From positions 1 through 5,856 of the forward strand of contig CALDGV010000475.1 of the NCBI GenBank assembly GCA_937941745.1: DNA of 5,856 bases, read 5' to 3'. Positions 1 to 5,856 of this stretch are shown one piece after another; positions within the stretch are counted from its first letter, which is position 1, and each line of letters begins with the position of its first letter. Both the position numbers and the translations under genes were made by a program. The notes under the pieces are model-generated. The model saw nothing but the letters and a program-made list of their open reading frames with translations. It did no database searches and was not told where the DNA came from. The stretch comes from an uncultured Prosthecobacter sp. GTDB taxonomy: Bacteria > Verrucomicrobiota > Verrucomicrobiia > Verrucomicrobiales > Verrucomicrobiaceae.

Positions 1-1
1 C

Positions 2-1120
2 GACGCGCAGCGGGACAGTGCGGAATACATGATGGAGGTGCTGGGCAAGGAGGGTCTGAAGGTGAAGCATCTCATCGGCCCGGGCATGGGCCACAAGTAT
101 CATCCCGAGACAATCAAGGAGGTGCAGGCCCTGATCGAAAAGCATGTGGAGAAGGGCCGCGAAAACTTCCCCGACGAGGTGCACATCCAGACCAAGACTG
201 CGCTCTACGGCCGCGTGAAGTGGATGAACCTGCACGGCCTGGAGCAGAGCTGGAAGGAGGCCCGACTCGACGCAAAGGTGGTCGATGGCAAGACGCTGGC
301 GGTCACGACGAGCAATGTCTCCCGCATCGTCCTCTACCCGCCGCCGCAGGTGCGGAAGGGCGGCGACAAGCTGACGCTGAAGATCGACGGGCAGGAACTG
401 GTCCTGCAGATCGGCCCCGAGCTGCCGAAGTTTGAAAATTTCCTGAGCCCAGGCCCCCGCGTGCCGAACTCGCTCTGCCGCCTGATCAAGGAAAACGGCC
501 AGTGGCGCGACTTTGGCAACGCCACTCCCTTCCAGCACGAAGGGCCGGAAGGCGGCAAGGGCGGTGCACACCCCGGCCCGATGGACACGAGCTTCATGAA
601 GCGCTTCCTTGTCGTGCTGCCAGATGGCAAATCCTCCTCCCCCGCCGTGGACGCCTGGGTGAAGGCCGAATCAGAGCACTTCCTGACCCGCTGGCGCAGC
701 CTGATGCGCGGTGATGTGCGCGTGGCGAAGGCCTCGGAGATCCAGGATGTCTATGAGGCTGGCAAGACCCAGAGCCTGATCCTCTGGGGCACGCCGGAGT
801 CGAACTCCTGCATCAAGGCCCTGCTCAGCAGCCTGCCCGTGCAGTGGGATGCGAAAAAAGTGGGCATGAAGGGCAAGGAAGCCTTTGATGCCGCCACCCA
901 CCTGCCCGCCCTGACCTACCCAGCGCTGAAATCCGCCGGCTTTGAGGTCGTGATCAACTCCGGCCTCACCTTCCGCGAAGCCCACGACCGCACAAACTCC
1001 CTGCAAAACCCGAAGCTGCCGGACTGGGTCATCTTTGACATCACCCAGCCGCCCAGCCCGGAGGCGGCTGCCAAGGTCGCCGCCGCCGACTTCTTCGATG
1101 ACAGCTGGCAGGTGAAATGA
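2..1120 (+). CDS. Prolyl oligopeptidase-family serine hydrolase, C-terminal part (5' end outside window)
   Basis: The frame is open from base 2 with no stop, so the gene begins upstream; 372 residues are visible. The first residues read DAQRDSAEYM, then a GPGMGHKYHP segment whose His (bases 92-94) fits the catalytic His of the alpha/beta-hydrolase (peptidase S9) fold. The nucleophile Ser and the Asp would lie before the window. After the hydrolase end comes a long extension of about 320 residues. It includes an FLVVLPDGK segment, WRSLMRGDVRV, LILWGTPESNS and NSGLTFRE...LPDWVIFDIT. I recall this C-terminal pattern from PVC-group proteins annotated as prolyl oligopeptidase-family serine peptidases. 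The role is probably cleavage of peptides or esters, but no substrate can be read from the sequence, and export cannot be judged without the N-terminus. The gene ends in TGA at 1118-1120, convergent with the next gene across 11 bases. The family call is fairly sure and the specific function is not. Confidence 0.85.
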   Translation, partial: DAQRDSAEYMMEVLGKEGLKVKHLIGPGMGHKYHPETIKEVQALIEKHVEKGRENFPDEVHIQTKTALYGRVKWMNLHGLEQSWKEARLDAKVVDGKTLAVTTSNVSRIVLYPPPQVRKGGDKLTLKIDGQELVLQIGPELPKFENFLSPGPRVPNSLCRLIKENGQWRDFGNATPFQHEGPEGGKGGAHPGPMDTSFMKRFLVVLPDGKSSSPAVDAWVKAESEHFLTRWRSLMRGDVRVAKASEIQDVYEAGKTQSLILWGTPESNSCIKALLSSLPVQWDAKKVGMKGKEAFDAATHLPALTYPALKSAGFEVVINSGLTFREAHDRTNSLQNPKLPDWVIFDITQPPSPEAAAKVAAADFFDDSWQVK

Positions 1121-1131
1121 GGAAGTAAGGC

Positions 1132-3315
1132 TTAGTGGTTGAAGACAAATTCCGCCGAGTTGATCAGCGCCCAGGCGAGGTCCTCGGCGGCGGTCTGGCG
1201 GGTGGAGCCGGGCGAGCTGAAGAAGCGCAGCGCGGTCTGCAGTTCGGCGGCGTTCGGCAGGCGGTTGTAGGTGGCGAGGTAGATTTCGTTCACCAGCTTC
1301 GGCTCCGGCAGGTCGCTCTTCACCAGCTTGCTGATGCGGCCCTCGCTGCTGGTAAGCTTGGTCTGCAGGCTGTTGGAGTTCATCAGGTGCAGGGCCTGGA
1401 CGACGCTGGGCTTGCGCTCGCGCTCACAGGGGCATTCCTGGCTGGCGTTGGGGCGGCCGAAGGCGTCGAGGAAGTCACTGCTGAGCTTGTGGTTCCAGGT
1501 CTGCACGGCCCGTGAATTGGGCGGCAGGCCGCTGAATTCATCACGCTGGCCGGTGACGTCGCTCACGGCATCCAGCAGCACCTCGGCGGCCAGGCGACGC
1601 TTGAGGCTTCGGGCATAGTTTTTGTTGTCGGCCACGTTGGTCTCGTTCGGCTCGGAGCTGAGCTGGTAGGTGCGCGAATTCACGATGGTGCGCATGAGGT
1701 GCTTTAAATCGTAGCCATGGGCCGCGAAGTCGGAGGCGATCCAGTCGAGCAGGGCCTCGTTCGTGGGCGGATTGGAGACACGGAAGTCATCCACGGGGTC
1801 CACAATGCCACGGCCGAGGAAGTCGGACCAGATGCGGTTGACGATGGCCTTGGCGAAGAAGGGGTTGTCGCTGCTGGCCATCCAGTCGGCCAAGGCTTCC
1901 CGGGGATCCTGGCCTTCGACGTAGGGCATTTCGGGGCCATCGGGCGGCTTCGGCACCATGACCGCGTCGGTGATGGGGTGGGTGACCTCACCCTTGCCGC
2001 CATACCACCAGTATTCCGGCTCGCCGGAAATGGGGGCGGAGATGGCCTGGCCCTTGCGCTTCATCTGCCCGAAGAAGGCGGCGAGCTGGTAGTAGTCCTC
2101 CTGGGTCCATTTTTCACTGGGGTGATGGTGGCACTTGGCACAGTCGAGCCGCACACCGAGGAAGATCTGGCTCACGAAGCCGCTGGTGTCCACAGGGTCG
2201 CGCTTGTCACGGAAGATGGCCACAGGACCGTATTCATGCGAGCTGCCCTGCGCAGTGAGCAGCTCCCGGATCATCTGATGGTAGGGCTTGTTCTGGCGGA
2301 AGCTGTCGCGCAGCCAGGAGTCGAGCAGGTAAACCGGCTTCACCCCGACGCGGGAAGGGTTGGGGCGGATGAGGTCGCCCCATTTCACGGCCCAGTGGTC
2401 GGCATAGTTGGGGTCTTCGAGCAGCTCGTCCACGATGCGGGCGCGCTTGTCGGCCCGTGTGTCGGCGATGAAACGCTTCGCCATCTCCGCAGAGGGCAGC
2501 TTGCCGATCAGGTCGAGCGAGACACGGCGCAGAAACTCCTCATCCGTGCAGGTGGCGGAAGGCAGGAGCCCGAGCTTCTGATGCCGGTCATACACGAGGC
2601 GGTCGATCTCGTTGTTCACGGGCAGCCCGGCATAGCGCTCCGCCGGGTAGGTTTTGTCGGCAGGCACGGTGATGCGCGCGACATCCACCAGCCCCATGTA
2701 GCGGACGACGATGACGCCCTCGCCACTGAGAGTGCCGACCTTCACCTGGCCATGCTCATCCACGGCGGCCATCTCCTTGTCCTGGGAAAGGTAGTCCGTC
2801 AGCGCGGTGACATCGCGGGTGCTGCCATCGGAATACTTGGCGGTGACCTTCAGCTTCTGGTCGGCACCCTTTTTGTAGCTCTGCTCCCGCGGCTCCACGA
2901 CCACGCCCTGCAGCCGGGGCTCACCTTCGATGGTAAAGGGTGCGCCCTGCCGGATCCAGGTGATCACGGTCTGGTAGGCCTCGCTCTTCTTGTCGAGCCG
3001 GGCTCCGCCTTCATGAGGCACCTCGCCCGCGCCTTTTTTCAGCAGCAGGCTTTCCTCTGGCGCGGCGAAAAAAACGCGGCGACCGCGGTCATCACGGACG
3101 ATTTCATGGTAATCGTGCTTCGGGTCGTAGCCGAACACGGAGAGCTTGAAGTTGTTCTGTCCCTCGGGCTTCGCGTGGCAGTTGCCGGAGGCGCAGCCGG
3201 CCTTCATCAGGTGCGGCATGACGTCGTTCTGGAAGCTCACCGGCTTTTCAGCAGCCAGGGCCATGCCGGCGAGGGCATGGAGGGCGGTCAGGAGGATGGC
3301 GGGGGGGCGTGACAC
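1132..3315 (-). CDS. Exported DUF1549/DUF1553 (PSCyt2/PSD1) protein with Ig-like segment
   Basis: Numbering is from the GTG at 3313-3315 (727 residues). Residues 1-22 form a Sec signal peptide: an Arg near the start, a hydrophobic core (AILLTALHALAG), and an ALAA|E-type cleavage site. A Cys-X4-Cys-His motif lies at 41-47 in a GYDP-containing N-terminal domain. A bacterial Ig-like segment spans about 136-218 (KVTAKYSDGSTRDVT, then VDEHGQVKV). DUF1549 spans about 234-418 and contains a CAKCH haem-type motif at 392-396. DUF1553 spans about 468-723, with FFAKAIVNRIWSDFLGRGIV and a CPCERERKPS segment. The family is abundant in Planctomycetota and Verrucomicrobiota and has no firmly known function; a periplasmic or surface redox role is often guessed. 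The usual DUF1501 partner gene is not next to it in this window. An in-frame TTG at 3349-3351 would add 12 residues and sits 6 bases after the bioD stop, with GAGG 4 bases before it. I preferred GTG because it gives a compact signal peptide. Confidence 0.9.
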   Translation of the reverse strand: MSRPPAILLTALHALAGMALAAEKPVSFQNDVMPHLMKAGCASGNCHAKPEGQNNFKLSVFGYDPKHDYHEIVRDDRGRRVFFAAPEESLLLKKGAGEVPHEGGARLDKKSEAYQTVITWIRQGAPFTIEGEPRLQGVVVEPREQSYKKGADQKLKVTAKYSDGSTRDVTALTDYLSQDKEMAAVDEHGQVKVGTLSGEGVIVVRYMGLVDVARITVPADKTYPAERYAGLPVNNEIDRLVYDRHQKLGLLPSATCTDEEFLRRVSLDLIGKLPSAEMAKRFIADTRADKRARIVDELLEDPNYADHWAVKWGDLIRPNPSRVGVKPVYLLDSWLRDSFRQNKPYHQMIRELLTAQGSSHEYGPVAIFRDKRDPVDTSGFVSQIFLGVRLDCAKCHHHPSEKWTQEDYYQLAAFFGQMKRKGQAISAPISGEPEYWWYGGKGEVTHPITDAVMVPKPPDGPEMPYVEGQDPREALADWMASSDNPFFAKAIVNRIWSDFLGRGIVDPVDDFRVSNPPTNEALLDWIASDFAAHGYDLKHLMRTIVNSRTYQLSSEPNETNVADNKNYARSLKRRLAAEVLLDAVSDVTGQRDEFSGLPPNSRAVQTWNHKLSSDFLDAFGRPNASQECPCERERKPSVVQALHLMNSNSLQTKLTSSEGRISKLVKSDLPEPKLVNEIYLATYNRLPNAAELQTALRFFSSPGSTRQTAAEDLAWALINSAEFVFNH

Positions 3316-3357
3316 GTGCAAACTACGCCTGCCAGCCGCCTGTCTTGCCAATCAGCC

Positions 3358-3990
3358 TCAAAGCGCGAGTTCTTCGGGCCAGTCCATCTGCTCCTCACCA
3401 TGCATCACCTCGGCCAGAACGGGGACGTTGAGGAACTGCTGGAGCACCATGCGGTTCGAGATGCTGGCGGCATCCCGTTCGTCGTGGGCATAGTTCAGGA
3501 TGACGCCGGCGCAGGTGAGGCCGCGCTGCTGGATGTTGCGCACGGTCAGCAGAGTGTGGTTGAGGCAGCCGAGCTTGTTGTTCACGACGACGATGACCGG
3601 CAGGCCCAAAGACGCTGCAAAGTCCGCCATGGTTTCCTTGCCCGCCAGGGGCACCTCCCAGCCTCCGGCACCCTCCACCAGCACGTGGGCATGCCGGGCG
3701 GCAAGGGAATAAAAGCCCCGGCGTGCCTCCTCGACATCCACCGTACGGTTCTCCAGCAGGGCGGCGGCAAAGGGGGAGGCAGGCACCTTCAGAAAGACGG
3801 GGTTCACCTCCTCGACGCTGAGCACGCCGCCGCTGGCCTGCTGGATCATCAGCGGATCGCGCCGGTCGCCACAGGCAAAGGGCTTGAAACCGACCGCGTC
3901 CTGGCCGGCCCGGCGCAGGGCCTCGATGAGCAGGCAGGTGACGTAGGTTTTGCCGGCGTCGGTATCGGTCCCGGTGATGAAGTAGTGCAT
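3358..3990 (-). CDS. bioD: Dethiobiotin synthetase (ATP-dependent), BioD
   Basis: BioD makes dethiobiotin from 7,8-diaminopelargonic acid, CO2 and ATP, the penultimate step of biotin synthesis, in the cytoplasm. From the ATG at 3988-3990 the protein has 210 residues, close to the roughly 225 of the E. coli enzyme. Visible signatures are the P-loop GTDTDAGKT at 7-15, the substrate-binding lysine in GFKPFACG (Lys36), an acidic residue at Asp45 in the metal-ligand region, LVEGAGGWEVPL at 104-115 with Glu106, and VVNNKLGCLNHTLLT at 135-149. All of these align with E. coli BioD, and the catalytic set looks intact. A GTG six codons upstream (4006-4008) is possible, but the ATG puts the first beta-strand (MHYFITG) in the usual place. 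No Shine-Dalgarno site is visible, and a hairpin ends 3 bases before the ATG. No other biotin gene is in the window. The upstream isomerase-like gene ends about 50 bases away, and the DUF1549 gene follows closely on the same strand. Confidence 0.95.
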   Translation of the reverse strand: MHYFITGTDTDAGKTYVTCLLIEALRRAGQDAVGFKPFACGDRRDPLMIQQASGGVLSVEEVNPVFLKVPASPFAAALLENRTVDVEEARRGFYSLAARHAHVLVEGAGGWEVPLAGKETMADFAASLGLPVIVVVNNKLGCLNHTLLTVRNIQQRGLTCAGVILNYAHDERDAASISNRMVLQQFLNVPVLAEVMHGEEQMDWPEELAL

Positions 3991-3993
3991 GGA

Positions 3994-4024
3994 GGCGTGG
4001 TGAACCACGCCCCGGGGCGGTGGT
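3994..4024 (-). promoter_or_regulatory. Two overlapping, mutually exclusive hairpins before bioD
   Basis: Read on the minus strand, the bioD-proximal hairpin is a perfect 7-bp stem, GGCGTGG-TTCA-CCACGCC (3994-4011), ending 3 bases before the bioD ATG. The distal hairpin (4004-4024) pairs ACCAC(C)GCC with GGCGTGGT around a CCGG loop, with one bulged C. Both use the same GGCGTGG strand, so only one can form at a time. No U-run follows, so neither looks like an intrinsic terminator. The proximal hairpin could limit ribosome access to bioD. The pairing is seen in the sequence; the regulatory role is inferred. Confidence 0.35.
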
Positions 4025-4040
4025 CAAGGGATCAGGCGGC

Positions 4041-4961
4041 TCAGGCCCAGCCCATCCATTCCTTGAGCACCTTGAAATCACGCAGATGCGCCTCGCGAAA
4101 CGCCTTGAGCACCGCCGGGTCCTTGGGATCGCCCTTGAGGTATTCCACGTGGAGGGAGATGGGGCCGCTGTAGCCCTGTTTTTTCAGCAGCTTGGCAAAA
4201 TCCGGGCTCACCTGCCCCTGGCCCAGCGGGCAGCCCTCGGCCTTGCGGCCCTGCCATTGGAAGTCCTTGAAGTAGATCGCCCCCCAGTGGGTGGAGGTCA
4301 GCGCTGCGCTGAGCGGCCACTGCATGCCGCCCTCGACCGTGGCATGAAAGATGTCGTAGCAGAAGGAGAACTGCTCCGGCTGGTACTCCTGCATGAGGCT
4401 GTAGATGTCCCAGATCGGCGCGCCGAAGTAGTCCTTGCCGCTGTGGTTCTGAAACAGGGGCTGGATGCCGATCTCCTGGCAGAGCTGGATCAGGTCCTTC
4501 AAACGGGGCTTCACCTCCTGAAGCTGGGCCCAGATGGGCTTGGAGAGGTCATACTTGTAGTAAAGCATGCGGAAGCGCTTCACTCCGAGCTTCGCCGCCG
4601 TGCGCAGGACGGCCTCCGTGCGCTGTTCCGCGCTCACTTCATTGATGCCGGAGGTCATGATCATGAGCTCCAGGTTCTGCTTTTTCAGCGCCTCGACATA
4701 CTTCGGCAGCTCGTCCTCCACCTTTTCCGGCTCGATGTGCCCCTTGGGACGGATGGGCGACTCCACGCCGTCCACGCCCATCTCCACCGCCAGGGAGGCG
4801 ATGTCGTCAAAACTGAGGCCCTGGAGGTGCTTGGTGAAAAAGCAGAGCTTGTTGGCCTTCTCCGCTGCCGCAGAGGCAGGTGTGAAAGCCGTGGCCGCCA
4901 GGGATCCGGCGAGCAGGGAGGCATTTTGGAGGAAACGACGACGGGTGGGCAGGGTGGTCAT
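4041..4961 (-). CDS. Tat-exported sugar phosphate isomerase/epimerase-like TIM-barrel protein
   Basis: The protein has 306 residues from the ATG at 4959-4961. The N-terminus carries a twin-arginine signal: TRRRFLQN at 6-13, a hydrophobic stretch to about residue 26, then an ASAAA cleavage region near 29-33. The rest matches the xylose-isomerase-like TIM barrel family (AP endonuclease 2 superfamily). Candidate metal or catalytic residues by position in the family pattern are Glu67 (GVDGVES), His173 (LFQNHSGKDYFG), Asp203 and His207 (CYDIFHATVEGG), and Glu273 (SLHVEY); the IYFKDF segment at 229-234 fits the usual H-x-K-D strand. Such proteins interconvert keto sugars or act on oxidised sugar derivatives, but the substrate here is unknown. 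Tat export implies folding, perhaps with a metal bound, before transport to the periplasm. The reading frame stays open upstream to 5768, but that extension is out of frame with DUF3467 and would bury the signal peptide, so I rejected it. No Shine-Dalgarno site is seen. Confidence 0.9.
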   Translation of the reverse strand: MTTLPTRRRFLQNASLLAGSLAATAFTPASAAAEKANKLCFFTKHLQGLSFDDIASLAVEMGVDGVESPIRPKGHIEPEKVEDELPKYVEALKKQNLELMIMTSGINEVSAEQRTEAVLRTAAKLGVKRFRMLYYKYDLSKPIWAQLQEVKPRLKDLIQLCQEIGIQPLFQNHSGKDYFGAPIWDIYSLMQEYQPEQFSFCYDIFHATVEGGMQWPLSAALTSTHWGAIYFKDFQWQGRKAEGCPLGQGQVSPDFAKLLKKQGYSGPISLHVEYLKGDPKDPAVLKAFREAHLRDFKVLKEWMGWA

Positions 4962-4996
4962 GACAGGAAAAATGAGACAGGGAGAACGCAGCCAGT

Positions 4997-5308
4997 TCAG
5001 GACTTCACACGCTTGGAAACATCGAGCTCGATGGTCCCATACTTCTGTTCGTAGGCCTGGAGGGTCTGCGTCAGGTGCATCCAAAGGCGCTTGGCCCCAT
5101 CGTAGGAGGTGGCCACACGGCTGATGATGCGCGCCTCCTCCTCGATCATGGGTCCGAAGGCGTTCAGATTCATCGCAAAGTCGATCACGACCTCGTTGGG
5201 CGTGGCGAAGACCCGGCTGACGTTGGAATAGAGCGTCTCGGGAGCCGGGCCGCTGCGCGAGGTGGCCGGGGCAGATTCCGGCGCGACGATTTTGACGGAG
5301 TTGGACAT
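4997..5308 (-). CDS. DUF3467 domain small protein
   Basis: The protein has 103 residues from the ATG at 5306-5308. Residues 1-24 are rich in Ser, Ala and Pro and probably disordered. Residues about 25-95 fit DUF3467: TLYSNVSRVFATPNEVVIDFAMN, then EEEARIISRVATSYDGAKRLWMHLTQTLQAYEQKYG. The family has a short beta-sheet half followed by a helix ending in a Y-E-x-K-[FY]-G-type motif. There is no signal peptide or membrane segment, so it should be cytoplasmic. The function of DUF3467 is unknown to me. It is the first gene of the minus-strand block and ends 35 bases before the isomerase-like start, so the two may share a transcript. An upstream in-frame ATG at 5387-5389 would add 27 unconserved-looking residues and lies in the divergent promoter region, so I used the inner start. 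No clear Shine-Dalgarno site is present. Confidence 0.85.
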   Translation of the reverse strand: MSNSVKIVAPESAPATSRSGPAPETLYSNVSRVFATPNEVVIDFAMNLNAFGPMIEEEARIISRVATSYDGAKRLWMHLTQTLQAYEQKYGTIELDVSKRVKS

Positions 5309-5450
5309 GCGACAGCGAGGATGAGCACTCTCCAGGCCGCTGCCAAGGATCAAAACAGCCTCCGGCCCGCCCTCCAAAAGTTTCAGCACTGGCCTGAAAA
5401 GGTGGAGTGCGGCGCGTTATCCTCCTCCACACTCCGCCTCCACCCAAGCC
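5309..5450. promoter_or_regulatory. Divergent intergenic region, presumed promoters for both directions
   Basis: Both flanking genes point outward, so promoters for each should lie here. For DUF3467, a weak minus-strand candidate is TTGGAG (5372-5377), a 17-base spacer, then TTTGAT (5349-5354), giving a leader of about 30 bases. For the PIG-L gene the candidate is CTGAAA (5394-5399), 18 bases, then TATCCT (5418-5423). Both are poor matches to the housekeeping consensus. Near the PIG-L start, CTCCAC occurs twice (5425-5430, 5438-5443) and its complement GTGGAG once (5402-5407). Confidence 0.3.
5381..5399. promoter_or_regulatory. TTTCAG-N7-CTGAAA dyad, possible operator
   Basis: A perfect 6-bp inverted repeat with a 7-base centre lies in the middle of the 142-base divergent region between DUF3467 and the PIG-L gene. 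Dyads of this size and spacing are typical of dimeric regulator sites. It overlaps a weak -35-like CTGAAA (5394-5399) that stands 18 bases before TATCCT (5418-5423), pointing to the PIG-L gene. No regulator gene is in the window, so the role is unproven. Confidence 0.3.
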
Positions 5451-5856
5451 ATGCCCTCCGTCCTCGCCCTTTTCGCCCATCCTGATGACATCGAATTCGT
5501 CGCCGCAGGCACCCTGCTGCAGCTTCAAGCCCGGGGCTGGGAAGTTCACTACATGAACATGTGCACCGGCCACGGCGGCTCCGTGCAGATGGATGGGCCG
5601 ACGACCACCCGCACCCGGCTGGCCGAGGCCCAGGAAGCCGCGCGCATCCTCGGCGCGACCTTTTATCCACCGATCAGCGATGACCTGGAGCTGACCTACA
5701 GCGTTCCGCTGCTGCGCCAGGTGGCCTCCGTGGTGCGCGCGGCGAAGCCGAGCATCGTGCTCACGCATTCACCCGCCGACTACATGGAGGATCACCAGAA
5801 CGCCTGCCGTCTCGCGGTGACGGCTGCGTTTGCCCACTGCATCCCGAATTTCGTCT
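5451..5856 (+). CDS. PIG-L/LmbE-family deacetylase, N-terminal part (3' end outside window)
   Basis: This open frame runs off the right edge; 135 complete codons are visible of a family usually around 220-290 residues long. The start ATG at 5451-5453 gives MPSVLALFAHPDDIEF, with the family's AHPDD-x-E zinc motif at residues 9-15 (ligands His10 and Asp13; Asp12 the likely catalytic base). RTRLAEAQEAARILGA at 54-69 matches the helix that follows the TxGxxG-like loop (CTGHGGS, 38-44). THSPADYMEDHQNA at 105-118 supplies the third zinc ligand, His115. Members are zinc-dependent N-deacetylases acting on N-acetylglucosamine-type groups in glycolipids, thiols or antibiotics; which substrate applies here cannot be told. 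No signal peptide is seen, so it is probably cytoplasmic. It is transcribed divergently from the DUF3467 gene across 142 bases. No Shine-Dalgarno site precedes the ATG (CACCCAAGCC). Confidence 0.9.
   Translation, partial: MPSVLALFAHPDDIEFVAAGTLLQLQARGWEVHYMNMCTGHGGSVQMDGPTTTRTRLAEAQEAARILGATFYPPISDDLELTYSVPLLRQVASVVRAAKPSIVLTHSPADYMEDHQNACRLAVTAAFAHCIPNFV

Noticed and set aside
1121..1131. Possible bidirectional terminator between the convergent genes
   Set aside because: The 11-base gap has no inverted repeat or T-run; any terminator would have to lie inside the coding ends, and I see none.
1717..3312. 531-codon open frame on the plus strand
   Set aside because: It lies wholly antisense to the DUF1549/1553 gene, which has clear family motifs. 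Long antisense frames are expected in GC-rich coding DNA, and its translation shows no recognisable domain.
3994..4024. Intrinsic terminator after the isomerase-like gene
   Set aside because: Stem-loops are present but no U-run follows on the minus strand, and the next start codon begins 3 bases later.
3395..4081. 228-codon minus-strand frame overlapping bioD
   Set aside because: It is a shifted frame of bioD, rich in Arg, Gly and Pro, without any domain signature.
3316..4173. 285-codon open frame on the plus strand
   Set aside because: It is antisense to bioD, whose P-loop and other motifs are unmistakable.
4020..5054. 344-codon open frame on the plus strand
   Set aside because: It is antisense to the isomerase-like gene, with Leu/Val/His-rich composition typical of a shadow frame and no family signature.
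4962..5768. In-frame upstream extension of the isomerase-like gene to 575 codons
   Set aside because: It overlaps DUF3467 in another frame and the PIG-L gene on the other strand, and it would place the Tat signal in the middle of the protein. It is low-complexity, Arg/Gly/His-rich shadow sequence.

Overview
The window is GC-rich, gene-dense DNA that most likely comes from a member of the PVC group, probably a Verrucomicrobiota bacterium such as a relative of Prosthecobacter or Verrucomicrobium, with Planctomycetota as the alternative. The reason is the gene content: a large exported protein with an Ig-like segment followed by DUF1549 and DUF1553, a Tat-exported sugar-isomerase-like TIM barrel, a prolyl-oligopeptidase-like protein with a long C-terminal extension, and a PIG-L deacetylase. 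This is inferred from protein families; no rRNA or other taxonomic marker is present.

Layout. Bases 2-1120 (+) hold the C-terminal 372 codons of a prolyl-oligopeptidase-family hydrolase whose start lies upstream. It runs tail to tail, with an 11-base gap, into a block of four minus-strand genes. In order of transcription these are a small DUF3467 protein (5308 to 4997), a Tat-targeted xylose-isomerase-like TIM-barrel protein (4961 to 4041), bioD dethiobiotin synthetase (3990 to 3358), and the DUF1549/DUF1553 protein (3315 or 3351 to 1132). Gaps between them are about 35, 50 and 6-42 bases, so co-transcription is plausible. A 142-base divergent intergenic region separates this block from a plus-strand PIG-L/LmbE-type deacetylase that starts at 5451 and leaves the window at 5856.

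How the genes fit together. Three proteins (the peptidase, the isomerase-like protein and the DUF1549/1553 protein) belong to families that PVC bacteria carry in many copies and usually export. They are thought to serve degradation or surface handling of complex organic matter. BioD is a cytoplasmic cofactor enzyme, and the sequence offers no functional reason for its place between two exported proteins. None of the four start codons with visible upstream sequence has a strong Shine-Dalgarno site, apart from a possible GAGG for the alternative TTG start of the DUF1549 gene.

I see no phage, transposon, CRISPR, RNA gene or defence system here. The most notable non-coding signals are two overlapping, mutually exclusive hairpins directly before bioD and a TTTCAG/CTGAAA dyad in the divergent intergenic region. 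Nothing in the window convincingly amounts to a new biological system.
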